In this document: one piece after another, positions 14,446 through 22,695 of the stretch
Layout of the letters: each line of letters opens with the position of its first letter
Position numbering within the stretch: the stretch's first letter is position 1
Made by a program: the position numbers and the translations under genes
The notes under the pieces: model-generated
Seen by the model: only the letters and a program-made list of their open reading frames with translations
The model's database searches: none
What the model was told of the DNA's origin: nothing
Virus record (IMG/VR): IMGVR_UViG_3300013100_000019
Span: 1-37,760 of that record
DNA: 37,760 nucleotides
From: a virus
Strand: one strand, 5' to 3'

Positions 14446-15926
14446 TGGCACGACACTATCCGACGCTAACCCGTAATGGATTCTTGCTGCCGTCGAACAT
14501 CAAGGCCAGTTACGAAGGCGCGGGTGAGGGTCGACGCTCGGCCAGTTGGGAAGCCACCGACAACGGCATCAACAGCATCAACACCCCGGCCCTGCGTAAC
14601 CTGCGGGCGCGTTCACGAGCGGCGGTGCGCAATGACCCGTACGCCTTCAATGTCATCGACAAGCGCGTCAGCAACCTGATCGGCACCGGCATCACGCCCA
14701 GACCGACCACGGATGACGCGGAACTGCGCAAACTCCAGCAGCAATTGTGGGACGACTGGGTTGACGAAGCGGACGCCGATGAACTGACCGACTTCTACGG
14801 CATGCAGGCCCTGGTGGCGCGCACGGTTGAAACGGCCGGTGAGTGCTTTGTGCGGTTGCGTCCGCGCAGCCTCAGTGAGGGGTTAGCCGTGCCGCTACAA
14901 CTGCAGGCGCTGGCACCTGAGTTTGTCCCCCATGACAAGTTCGAGACGGCCAAAAACGGCAACGTTATCCGCGCCGGGATCGAGTTCAATCCGGCCGGCA
15001 AGCGTGTGGCGTACTGGATGTACTTGTCGCACCCACGCGATTCGTCGTCGCTTAACGTCGGTTACAACCAGCTGGTGCGCGTGCCGGCGACGCAGGTGCT
15101 GCATATCTTCGAACCGATGGAGCCAGGGCAACTGCGCGGTGTACCACGCTTGGCCCCGGTGTTGAAACGCTTGCGAAGTCTGGACAACTACGACGACGCG
15201 GTGCTGTTTCGCCAGGAGGTGGCGAACCTGTTTGCTGGCTTCATCAAGCGTCCTGCACCTGAGGCCGGGCCGCAAGCGCGCAACCCGATGACGGGGGAGC
15301 TGCTGGTCACCGACCGAGACGGCTTCACGCCGATGGTCGCCCTAGAGCCCGGCACCATGCAGGAGCTGGGGCCAGGTGAAGAGGTGGAGTTCTCCAAGCC
15401 ACCGGACGCCGGCAACAACTACCCGGACTTCATGCGGCAGCAGCTGATGGCTGCGGCGGCGGGCTCGGGCACCCCGTACGAGATCCTTACCGGCGATATG
15501 CGCGAGGTCAACGACCGGGCGCTGCGGGTGGTGCTCAACGAGTTCCGGCGGCGCCTGGAGCAGCTGCAATTCGGCGTGTATGTGCATCAACTGTGTCGCC
15601 CTGTGCGTGCCGCCTGGATGGACATGGCGGTGCTGTCCGGCGCTCTGGCGCTGGAGGACTACGCGCAACGTCGGCGCGAATACCTGCGCACACGCTGGGT
15701 GCCACAAGGCTGGGCCTACATTCAGCCGGTGCAGGACGTCCAGGCGCGGCGGATGGAAGTGCAGGCGGGCTTCGGTTCGCGCAGCGAGATGTGTCTGCGC
15801 AACGGCTACGACGCGGAAACCATCGACGCGGAAAACGCGGCCGACCTCGCCAGGTCCACGGAACTGGGCCTCAACTACACCACGCTTGATGCCATCGAGC
15901 CGATTGATGACAAGGAACAACCATGA
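14445..15926 (+). CDS. Portal protein, lambda gpB family
   Basis: 493 residues. Family features include the N-terminal LRARSRAAVRNDPYAFNVID and NLIGTGITPRP block, the central VLHIFEPMEPGQLRGVPRLAPVL-type segment near 220-245, and a VNDRALRVVLNEFRRRLEQLQ helix near 350-370. It forms the dodecameric ring at one head vertex through which DNA passes. Both ends overlap neighbouring genes by a few bases, so translation is coupled with gpW and the protease. Confidence 0.95.
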   Translation: MARHYPTLTRNGFLLPSNIKASYEGAGEGRRSASWEATDNGINSINTPALRNLRARSRAAVRNDPYAFNVIDKRVSNLIGTGITPRPTTDDAELRKLQQQLWDDWVDEADADELTDFYGMQALVARTVETAGECFVRLRPRSLSEGLAVPLQLQALAPEFVPHDKFETAKNGNVIRAGIEFNPAGKRVAYWMYLSHPRDSSSLNVGYNQLVRVPATQVLHIFEPMEPGQLRGVPRLAPVLKRLRSLDNYDDAVLFRQEVANLFAGFIKRPAPEAGPQARNPMTGELLVTDRDGFTPMVALEPGTMQELGPGEEVEFSKPPDAGNNYPDFMRQQLMAAAAGSGTPYEILTGDMREVNDRALRVVLNEFRRRLEQLQFGVYVHQLCRPVRAAWMDMAVLSGALALEDYAQRRREYLRTRWVPQGWAYIQPVQDVQARRMEVQAGFGSRSEMCLRNGYDAETIDAENAADLARSTELGLNYTTLDAIEPIDDKEQP

Positions 15927-17065
15927 GTAAAAAAGCGATCCCGCGCATTTATGACAAGGCTGGCAAGCAGGTAAAAGTCGCGGATAAAAGTTGGTACACC
16001 TTCCAGGCCAGCGGTGAAGCCGAGCAACAGACCATTGAGGTCTTTGTATACGGCGAGATCGGCACCTGGGGTGTCAGCGCTAATCAGTTTGTTCAGGACC
16101 TGCGGGCCATGGATGACGGTACTTCCCCGGTCGTTGTGGCGTTCAACAGCATCGGCGGCGACCTGTTCGACGGCCTGGCAATTCACAACGCACTGTCGCG
16201 CTTGGGCGAACGCTGTACTGGGCGCATTGATGCGCTGGCGGCCAGCGCAGCCAGTGTCGCCGTGTGTGGCGCTCACCGGGTGGTAATCGCGGCCAATGCC
16301 ATGCTGATGATCCACAACCCCTACACCTTTACCGGCGGTGATGCCGAAGACTTCCGGCGTGTCGCCGACGTCCTGGACCAGACGCTGGAAGCCATTATTG
16401 CGGCCTACAAGTCCAAAGCGCCGGACATTGATGAGGCCGAGCTGCGGCGCATGGTCAACGCGGAAACCTGGCTCACGGCCAACGAAGCAGTGGCCCTGGG
16501 CTTGGCCGATGAAGTGGGCGACGGGCTGAAGGTGAAAGCCTGTCTCGGTCAGGGCAGCGTGTTGCAGCGCTTCCAGAATGCCCCGGCTGAATTGCTGGCC
16601 CAGTTGGACGAAGAGCCGGATGTCGAACCGACTGATCCCGTAAACCTTCCGGATCCAGTACCCGTATTGGACGCTGCCGGATTGGCGTTGACGGTTACCA
16701 AGGGGTGTGCGGCGGCAGGCATCAGCAACCTGGTGGACCCGATACTCGCTTCGACGAAGCTGGAAAGCGAAGCGGTAGTCACTGCGGCGCTGACCAAGGC
16801 GAAAGCGCTGCACGGCTTGTGCGTCGCAGCACGATTGCCGGAACTGACCGGTGAGTTCCTGGCCGCTGGCCTGGATGAAGCAGCTGCCAGGGCGCGCCTG
16901 TTCGACAAGCTTGTCAGCAGCGGCGGCGGTTTTGAAATCAACAACAGTCTGCCGCTGGACAATGACCCGGCACCCACTATCAAGGCCAAACAGGTCGACA
17001 GTCATTCAATCTGGGCAAGCCGGCAGGCGGCACAGAACGGAACCTCGAAAGGAGTAAGAGCATGA
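15923..17065 (+). CDS. ClpP/S14-type prohead protease, possibly fused to scaffold
   Basis: 380 residues. Residues about 35-200 form a ClpP-like serine protease domain. The likely nucleophile is S108 in DALAAS-AAS, H131 lies in MIHNPYT, and an aspartate would come from the following helix. The domain is followed by about 170 residues with a Pro/Asp linker (EEPDVEPTDPVNLPDPVPVL) and a helical C-terminal part. In lambda the equivalent gene C also encodes the scaffold Nu3 as its C-terminal part, so a scaffold role for residues 230-380 is plausible. It cleaves scaffold and portal during head maturation. Confidence 0.88.
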   Translation: MSKKAIPRIYDKAGKQVKVADKSWYTFQASGEAEQQTIEVFVYGEIGTWGVSANQFVQDLRAMDDGTSPVVVAFNSIGGDLFDGLAIHNALSRLGERCTGRIDALAASAASVAVCGAHRVVIAANAMLMIHNPYTFTGGDAEDFRRVADVLDQTLEAIIAAYKSKAPDIDEAELRRMVNAETWLTANEAVALGLADEVGDGLKVKACLGQGSVLQRFQNAPAELLAQLDEEPDVEPTDPVNLPDPVPVLDAAGLALTVTKGCAAAGISNLVDPILASTKLESEAVVTAALTKAKALHGLCVAARLPELTGEFLAAGLDEAAARARLFDKLVSSGGGFEINNSLPLDNDPAPTIKAKQVDSHSIWASRQAAQNGTSKGVRA

Positions 17066-17400
17066 AAATCGAATCGATGCACGCAGGCGAGTTCCTGCTG
17101 TCTGAAGGCCCAGGCACTATTTCACGCGAAGCAATCAACGTCGCCGCCGGGCCGGCGTTGGAGCCGGGCCAGATCCTTGGGCTGGTGACTGCTACGGGCG
17201 AGTTTGCACCCTATCAGCCCACAGCTGAGGACGGCTCTGAAAACGCCATGGCGATCCTCTACGGTCCGCTGGGGCAGTCTGATGTGGTACGTCGCGGCCG
17301 CGCCATCGTGCGTCAGGCCGAAGTCAGCGAAGTCCATTTGACCGGCCTCGACCCCGCAGCCGAAAAGGCCCTGGCCGCCCATTTCGTGATCGTCCGTTAA
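17062..17400 (+). CDS. Head decoration protein, gpD-like
   Basis: 112 residues, close to lambda gpD (110). The start FLLSEGPGTISREAINVAAG, the ALEPGQILGLVT strand and the NAMAILYGPLGQSDVVRRGR segment followed by RAIVRQAEV are typical. It trims the capsid surface at three-fold sites after expansion. Its ATG overlaps the protease stop and it precedes the major capsid gene, as in lambda. Confidence 0.9.
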   Translation: MKIESMHAGEFLLSEGPGTISREAINVAAGPALEPGQILGLVTATGEFAPYQPTAEDGSENAMAILYGPLGQSDVVRRGRAIVRQAEVSEVHLTGLDPAAEKALAAHFVIVR

Positions 17401-17420
17401 GACGCTCACCTCATTTATCC

Positions 17421-17443
17421 ATCCCGCCGAGTGCGGGATTTTT
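17421..17443 (+). terminator. Terminator-like hairpin before the capsid gene
   Basis: ATCCCGC (17421-17427) pairs with GCGGGAT (17433-17439), followed by five T and then the capsid ribosome-binding site GGAG. It lies inside the head operon, so it must be partly read through, or it stabilises and separates the capsid mRNA. Confidence 0.75.
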
Positions 17444-17462
17444 CGTTTCTGGAGAGTACCCC

Positions 17463-18458
17463 ATGGCCGATATCGCCATTTTTGAAGACGATGCATTCAG
17501 CGTCACCTCGCTGACCGCTGCAATCAATGAGCAGGAATACCTGCCGGGCCGCATCAGCAGCCTTGGTCTTTTCCGCGAAGAGGGCATCAGCACGCTGACC
17601 GTGCAGATCGAGAAGGACGGCGACACCCTGGCCCTGGTGCCATCGGGTGAACGTGGTACTTCTGGTCTGGTGGTCGGTGCGACTAAGCGTCAGTTGATTC
17701 CGTTCAACACCGTGCACCTGCCTGAACGCTTCACCATCAAGGCCGACGAGATCCAAGGCATTCGCGCCTTCGGTACCCGCAGCGAACTGCAGGCCGTGCA
17801 GGATGTAGTCAACAAGCGCCTGGCAAAGGCCCGCCGGCAACTGGATGCCACCCACGAATTTCAGCGCATGGGGGCGTTGAACGGGCAGGTGCTGGACGCC
17901 GATGGCAAAACGGTCCTATTGGATATTTATAAGTCTTTTGGCGTGAATCGCCAGAAGCTGCCGATGGGCTTGAACAGTCCAGATACCGAGCTGCGGGTCA
18001 AATGCGGCGAAGCGCTGGACATGCAGGAAGAAGCCCTCGGCAGCGTCACCAGCAGCGGCTCCCGCGCTTTGTGCGGCAAGAATTTCTGGAACAAGCTGAT
18101 CGTCCACAAGTCGGTCAAGGAGACCTACCTCAACACGATGCAGGCCGCGTCTCTGCGTGGCGATGCCCGTGAAGCCTTCGAGTTCGGCGGGATCGTCTGG
18201 GAGCGTTATCGCGGCAAGGTTGCCGGTGTTTCGTTCGTCCACGACGACAAGGCACTGCTGGTCCCTGAGGGTGTCCCTGATCTGTATATCTCGTCCTTCG
18301 CACCGGCCGACTACATGGAAACGGTCAACACCCAAGGCATCCCGTACTACAGCAAGATCGAGCCGCTGCCTTTCAACAAGGGGGTCGCCGGCGAAGCCCA
18401 GTCCAACCCGCTGCACCTGTGCACGCGGCCTCGCGCGCAGATCCTGCTGGAGATGTGA
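17463..18458 (+). CDS. Major capsid protein, gpE family
   Basis: 331 residues, near the 341 of lambda gpE. The N-terminus (IFEDDAFSVTSLTAAINEQE) and the block TTLVPSGERGTSG-like with ATKRQLIPFNTVHLPERFTI are characteristic of this HK97-fold family. GEVIWERYRG-type and SSFAPADYMETVNTQG segments near the C-terminus are also typical. GGAG precedes the ATG. The 62-base gap before it contains the hairpin 17421-17443, which may set apart a highly translated message. Confidence 0.93.
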   Translation: MADIAIFEDDAFSVTSLTAAINEQEYLPGRISSLGLFREEGISTLTVQIEKDGDTLALVPSGERGTSGLVVGATKRQLIPFNTVHLPERFTIKADEIQGIRAFGTRSELQAVQDVVNKRLAKARRQLDATHEFQRMGALNGQVLDADGKTVLLDIYKSFGVNRQKLPMGLNSPDTELRVKCGEALDMQEEALGSVTSSGSRALCGKNFWNKLIVHKSVKETYLNTMQAASLRGDAREAFEFGGIVWERYRGKVAGVSFVHDDKALLVPEGVPDLYISSFAPADYMETVNTQGIPYYSKIEPLPFNKGVAGEAQSNPLHLCTRPRAQILLEM

Positions 18459-18460
18459 TC

Positions 18461-18781
18461 GTGGCCTTCCGCGATCTGATCGACGACATCGACGAAGTGG
18501 TCTTCGAAACACTGGGCGATAGCGCACGGATCGAGGGCCGCGAAGAGCCGGTGCTTGGTATGTTTGCCGCGCCCTGGTTGCAGCCGAAGCTCGGCAAGCT
18601 CAACACCGGCTTGCGTGAGCCTCGGTTTGAGATCCGCGTCAGCGATTCGGAAGGTTTGAAACGCGGGCTACTGGTTAGCGTCGACTTGCCCGCCCTGGAC
18701 GGCGGCGGCGATTACGACTTGCTGCAGCTGGAGCCGAGCGGCGACGGCCTGGTCGCCTTGATCCTGAGGTTACGCCCATGA
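18461..18781 (+). CDS. Head-tail joining protein, gpFII-like
   Basis: 106 residues starting at GTG 18461; GGAG lies eight bases upstream and the capsid stop is two bases before it. The pattern AFRDLIDDIDEVVFETLGDS with PRFEIRVSDSEGLKRGL and a LLQLEPSGDGLVALILR end fits the Phage_attach (lambda FII) family. This family forms the ring that links the head connector to the tail. The position after the capsid gene agrees. Confidence 0.8.
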   Translation: MAFRDLIDDIDEVVFETLGDSARIEGREEPVLGMFAAPWLQPKLGKLNTGLREPRFEIRVSDSEGLKRGLLVSVDLPALDGGGDYDLLQLEPSGDGLVALILRLRP

Positions 18782-19437
18782 GCATCGGTAGCTACGTCAA
18801 ACCCTCGGCCGGCGGCGGGATGATCTCGATCCAGTCGTCAGCTGCAGATCTCCAGGCGTTTCAGGACTTCGCCAAGTTGGTGCCCAAGGCAGCTGCTGCG
18901 GCCCACCGACGCGCGATCAACAAGACGTTGGGCTGGTTGCGCACGCATATTGCCCGTGCAGTCAGCAGGCAGGAGCGCATTGCTGTCGCGGCGGTGCGTC
19001 AAAGGTTGCGCAGCTACCCAGTGTCCGGCGGGGCATCGAGCGGCAAGCTGTGGTTCGGCTTGAATGCCATCGAGTCCAGCCGGATTGGCCGGGCGCGGCA
19101 AACTGGCAGTGGTGTTTCGGTTGCCGGGCGGCGCTATCAAGGCGCGTTTCTCAAGAAGGTCTACGGCAACAAGCCAGACATTTGGATTCGCACTGCGAGC
19201 AAGCACTTCAATGCTGATGATTATCCAGACAGCACGGTGTCACCTGGTCGCGGTGCAAGTGCTGGATGGGTCGCGGAGCATGGCAATCGTTTCCCGTTGG
19301 CCAAGGCCAAGGTGTCTCTGGAGCAGGCCCGTCCGCATTTTGAGACATGGGTGCAAAAGGCGGATGAACGCTTGTTGGAGATCCTGAAGCAAGAACTCAA
19401 CTTCGAACTACAGAAATACTTGAAGAGGATCGGGTAA
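18778..19437 (+). CDS. Minor tail protein Z-like
   Basis: 219 residues matching the prophage minor tail protein Z family: AAAHRRAINKTLGWLRTHIA near 40-60, a basic middle, and HGNRFPLAKAKVSLEQARPH near the C-terminus. In lambda gpZ acts in tail completion; here it bridges a lambda-type head and a contractile tail. It overlaps both neighbours by one to four bases. Confidence 0.8.
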   Translation: MSIGSYVKPSAGGGMISIQSSAADLQAFQDFAKLVPKAAAAAHRRAINKTLGWLRTHIARAVSRQERIAVAAVRQRLRSYPVSGGASSGKLWFGLNAIESSRIGRARQTGSGVSVAGRRYQGAFLKKVYGNKPDIWIRTASKHFNADDYPDSTVSPGRGASAGWVAEHGNRFPLAKAKVSLEQARPHFETWVQKADERLLEILKQELNFELQKYLKRIG

Positions 19438-19952
19438 TGGCTGACGAACCTTTTAGCCTGGACCAGCTTTACCGAGGGGTCGAGCAACACCTGGTGAGCC
19501 ATCTGCCAGGGGTTCAGACGGTAAGTGCCTGGCCGGACATTCAGGATCGCATCGCTTTACCGGCGGTCTTTCTGGAGCTGGCGGAGATCGAGCCCGGTAT
19601 CGATATCGGTACGGGTGAAACCACATTGGTGTGTAGGTTCGAGGCACGTATCGTCGTTGACCCGATCTATCCTCTGCATCAGCAACAGGCGGTGCAGCTG
19701 GCTACCCAACTTGCGGTCCTACTCCGGGCTCAGACCTGGGGGTTGGAAGTCGAGCCGGCAGAGTTCGTTCAGGCACTACAGGACTGGACCCAGCCAGTAT
19801 TGGATGGTTACACCGTTTGGTTGGTGGAATGGACGCAGCAGGTGTATCTCGGCCCTGAAGAGTGGCCTTGGCCCGATCAGCCGCCCGGCATGCTGTTGTT
19901 TGGCTTCAACAACGACGTCAAAGAGGACTTTGTTCCAGCGGAGGACTTGTGA
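19437..19952 (+). CDS. Putative tail terminator/completion protein
   Basis: 171 residues, mostly beta strands with helices (QQQAVQLATQLAVLLRAQTW). I do not see a diagnostic motif. Its place between the Z-like gene and the spike gene V is where tail-terminator proteins of the gpU (lambda) or gpR/S (P2) kind lie, and the size fits. The start overlaps the Z-like stop (TAATG) and the end overlaps the next GTG. Confidence 0.55.
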   Translation: MADEPFSLDQLYRGVEQHLVSHLPGVQTVSAWPDIQDRIALPAVFLELAEIEPGIDIGTGETTLVCRFEARIVVDPIYPLHQQQAVQLATQLAVLLRAQTWGLEVEPAEFVQALQDWTQPVLDGYTVWLVEWTQQVYLGPEEWPWPDQPPGMLLFGFNNDVKEDFVPAEDL

Positions 19953-20515
19953 GCGGCTATGTTGCTGCCCAACACGACCGCATGCTCGCGGGAGTGGTCA
20001 AGGATTGTTTTGTGGTGGCGGTCGACTTGGCTGCCTCTCCGCCGGTATGTCGGGTTTCGGACGGCGAATGGACTAGCGCCTGGGTGCGTTGGCACGGCAT
20101 CGCCGCCGGGAAGGCCAGGCATTGGAGGGCTCCGTCTCTGGGCGAGCAGGGGACATTGGTCAGTGCCAGCGGTGACGTGTCACAGGGTACGTTCATTCCG
20201 GGCTTGTATGGCAACGCTGGACCTCCGCCGGATAACCGGGACCATGTGGAAGTATGGCGCTTTGATGATGGTGGATCGCTGATTTACGACTGGCAGGCCA
20301 AGAGCTACAGCATCACCCTGCCGAGCGGTACGGTGACCATCAAAGTCGCCAGTACAGAGGTGGTCGTGACGGACAGCGCCGTGAACGTGACCACCGGCAA
20401 CATCAATCTGAAAGCAGCGGTGATGATCGACGGCGCGTTACACGTCACTAAAGGCATCACCAGTGCCGGTGCGATCATCGATGCCGGTGGCAACAGCAAT
20501 CACCACACGCATTAA
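19949..20515 (+). CDS. V: Baseplate spike protein V
   Basis: 188 residues from GTG 19949, four bases after GGAGG and overlapping the previous stop. The N-terminal OB-like part is followed by a repetitive beta-helix (SYSITLPSGTVTIKVAST, then alternating valine/threonine strands to about 175). The C-terminus ends NSNHHTH. The H-x-H end is the iron-binding tip known from P2 gpV-type membrane-piercing spikes. The trimer would form the needle of the contractile tail. Confidence 0.9.
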   Translation: MSGYVAAQHDRMLAGVVKDCFVVAVDLAASPPVCRVSDGEWTSAWVRWHGIAAGKARHWRAPSLGEQGTLVSASGDVSQGTFIPGLYGNAGPPPDNRDHVEVWRFDDGGSLIYDWQAKSYSITLPSGTVTIKVASTEVVVTDSAVNVTTGNINLKAAVMIDGALHVTKGITSAGAIIDAGGNSNHHTH

Positions 20516-20529
20516 TCTCAACATTACAG

Positions 20530-20551
20530 CCCGCCAATCGCGGGTTTTTTT
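20530..20551 (+). terminator. Terminator-like hairpin after V
   Basis: CCCGC (20530-20534) and GCGGG (20540-20544) with loop CAATC are followed by seven T and then the ribosome-binding site of the next gene. It is the same arrangement as at 17421 and 31616. Confidence 0.7.
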
Positions 20552-20566
20552 ATGCCTGGAGAAAAC

Positions 20567-20794
20567 ATGGCCAAGTTAGAAAGCCCTGTGACCGAGGAGC
20601 CTGCAGTCGTTGCGCCAGTGCCAGATCGGCAGCTGACCTTCGGCGATAAAGTATTCACGTCACGCACACTTATCGTTCCCGGAACTGATCGCACTTTGTC
20701 GGTCGAGAAAGGCGTAGTAAAGGTTCAGTCATCCGATGCCCAAGCCGTCAGCTTGCTGAAGGCCAACGCCGAGTTCGACTTGCTGAAGGAGTGA
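20567..20794 (+). CDS. Small tail-module protein of unknown function
   Basis: 75 residues from ATG 20567 with GGAG five bases upstream. The N-terminus is Pro/Glu/Val-rich (about 1-22); the remainder reads as short strands (LTFGDKVFTSRTLIVPG, TLSVEKGVVKVQSSD) and a final helix (AVSLLKANAEFDLLKE). No family is assigned. Its place between V and W suggests a baseplate or assembly factor. It ends five bases before W. Confidence 0.55.
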   Translation: MAKLESPVTEEPAVVAPVPDRQLTFGDKVFTSRTLIVPGTDRTLSVEKGVVKVQSSDAQAVSLLKANAEFDLLKE

Positions 20795-20799
20795 TTTAG

Positions 20800-21126
20800 A
20801 TGATCGGAATGGATCGCCACACCGGCCAACCCATTTCCGGCATCGCACACTTGCGGCAATCGGTTCCAGACATTTTGGGTACGCCGTTGGGCAGCCGGCG
20901 GCATCGGATGGATTACGGCAGCAAGCTGCGGCGATTTGTTGACTTGCCCGTTACTGACGGCTGGAAAAGCGCCGTACAGGCGGAAGTCGCCCGCGCACTG
21001 GGTCGCTGGGAGCCGCGATTGAAGCTGGATCAAGTGCGCGTCATTTCCGTTATCGGCGGGCAAATTAACCTGAAGATCGTCGGGCAGTACCTGGGCGACA
21101 GCGTCACGCTGGAGGTGGCCGTATGA
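20800..21126 (+). CDS. W: Baseplate wedge protein W (gp25-like)
   Basis: 108 residues. The GMDRHTGQPISGIAHLRQSV start, the ILGTPLGSRRHRMDYGSKL centre and a beta-rich end (VRVISVIGGQINLKIVGQYL) are hallmarks of the GPW/gp25 family, the lysozyme-like fold component of contractile-tail baseplates. AAGGAG lies eight bases before the ATG. Its stop overlaps the start of J. Confidence 0.93.
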   Translation: MIGMDRHTGQPISGIAHLRQSVPDILGTPLGSRRHRMDYGSKLRRFVDLPVTDGWKSAVQAEVARALGRWEPRLKLDQVRVISVIGGQINLKIVGQYLGDSVTLEVAV

Positions 21127-22004
21127 GTATCGTGGACCTGTCGTCGTTGCCGGCGCCGACCGTGTTGGAGCCGCTGGACTTCGAAGAGGTTTTTCAGGAG
21201 GGGCTGGGCGTCTTTCGCGGATACATGGGCGGCAACTGGACTGCTGCGCTGGAGAGCGATCCGGTGCTTAAGGTGCTGGAGGTTGGCGCTTACATCAAGG
21301 TCGGCAACCGCGCCCGAGTCAATGACGCCGGCAAAGCGGTATTGCTGGCGCACGCCATACGCGGTGATCTCGATCACCTGGGGGCCAACGTCAACCTCAA
21401 GCGCCTGGTCATTCAGGCTGAGGATCTGCTGGCCTTTCCGCCGGTTCCAGAAGTCAAAGAAGACGACGATGCGTTCCGAGAGCGCATCCAGTTGGCCTAT
21501 GAGGGACTGACAACGGCCGGCCCGCGTAACAGCTACATCCTGCATGCGCGTAACGCCTCGGGGCTGGTGGCGGATGCCACGGCCGAAAGCCCGGCGCCTT
21601 GTTACGTGACGGTAACGGTGCTGGGATTGGACGGGGAGGGGGAGGCTTCACCGGAGCTGCTCGCCACGGTGGCAACTGCGCTGAATGACGACGATGTGCG
21701 GCCGGTGGGGGATAGGGTAACGGTTCAGAGTGCCCAGGTGATCCGCTACCAAATCAAGGCAATCCTGCACATGACCAGCGCGGGCCCAGAAGCGGATGCC
21801 AGTTTAGCCGAGGCGAAAAGTCGATTGGCGGCGTGGATCAATCCGCGTAAACGGCTAGGCGTTGAAGTGGCGCGTTCCGGCGTAGACGCTCAGTTACACG
21901 TTGCCGGCGTTTCTCGGGTTGAGCTGGTCGGCTGGCAGGACTTGGCCCCGACCAAAGCTCAGGCGGCGTACTGTACGGGCTACACCGTGACGCTGGCGGC
22001 TTGA
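21123..22004 (+). CDS. J: Baseplate protein J
   Basis: 293 residues, the P2 gpJ size. SLPAPTVLEPLDFEEVF at the N-terminus and DDDAFRERIQLAYEGLTTAG followed by PRNSYILHARNASG near 115-150 are diagnostic of the baseplate J-like family. It makes the wedge ring that anchors tail fibres. It overlaps W by four bases and ends two bases before I. Confidence 0.94.
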   Translation: MSIVDLSSLPAPTVLEPLDFEEVFQEGLGVFRGYMGGNWTAALESDPVLKVLEVGAYIKVGNRARVNDAGKAVLLAHAIRGDLDHLGANVNLKRLVIQAEDLLAFPPVPEVKEDDDAFRERIQLAYEGLTTAGPRNSYILHARNASGLVADATAESPAPCYVTVTVLGLDGEGEASPELLATVATALNDDDVRPVGDRVTVQSAQVIRYQIKAILHMTSAGPEADASLAEAKSRLAAWINPRKRLGVEVARSGVDAQLHVAGVSRVELVGWQDLAPTKAQAAYCTGYTVTLAA

Positions 22005-22005
22005 C

Positions 22006-22695
22006 ATGAAAAGCCTACTGCCGATCAACAGCACGCAACTCGAACGGGCCTTGGAGGCTACGTTTTTCGAGAAAACGATTGTCCCGCTTCGCGACCTCTA
22101 CAACGCTGATACCTGCCCGGTGCATTTGCTGCCGCATCTGGCATGGGCATGGTCGGTGGATCGCTGGGATTACCGATGGACCGAGGCGACCAAACGCGCC
22201 GCCATCAAGGCCTCTTATTACATACATGCCCACAAGGGCACCATCGGCGCGTTACGCCGGGTGGTCGAACCGCTGGGCTATCTCATTGAGATTATCGAGT
22301 GGTTCAACATGAGGCCCGAAGGGACCCCAGGCACCTTTGCGTTAAAGGTCGGGGTGTTGGACACCGGTATCACTGAGGAAATGTATCAGGAGCTGGAGCG
22401 GCTGATTGATGACGCCAAGCCCGTCAGCCGTCACCTGACAGGGCTGGCGATTAGCCTGGAATCCACCGGGGCTATAAATATTTTCGCAAGCATATCTGAC
22501 GGAGAAGTTATTGATGTTTATCCGCCGGTACTTAGTGACATCGAGGTGACAGGTTTTATCGGAAGCGGGATTCGAGAGTGTTCCATAGATGAAATAGAAG
22601 TTTATCCTCCTGCGCCTGAACCTATCTCGGTTGACTGCTATGTCGGGGTGCCTGGTCGCGAACATTCCATAGACCATTTGGACGTATACACATGA
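22006..22695 (+). CDS. I: Tail protein I, with C-terminal extension
   Basis: 229 residues. Residues 1-150 match the P2 gpI family (LYNADTCPVHLLPHLAWAWS, then VDRWDYRW, KRAAIKASYYIHAHKGT, GALRRVVEPLG). The last 70 residues add two related segments ending in DVYPP and EVYPP plus a final LDVYT. That tail is not usual for gpI and may adapt the baseplate to its fibre. It overlaps the fibre gene by four bases. Its 3' end is AT-richer than the rest, as is the start of the fibre gene. Confidence 0.88.
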   Translation: MKSLLPINSTQLERALEATFFEKTIVPLRDLYNADTCPVHLLPHLAWAWSVDRWDYRWTEATKRAAIKASYYIHAHKGTIGALRRVVEPLGYLIEIIEWFNMRPEGTPGTFALKVGVLDTGITEEMYQELERLIDDAKPVSRHLTGLAISLESTGAINIFASISDGEVIDVYPPVLSDIEVTGFIGSGIRECSIDEIEVYPPAPEPISVDCYVGVPGREHSIDHLDVYT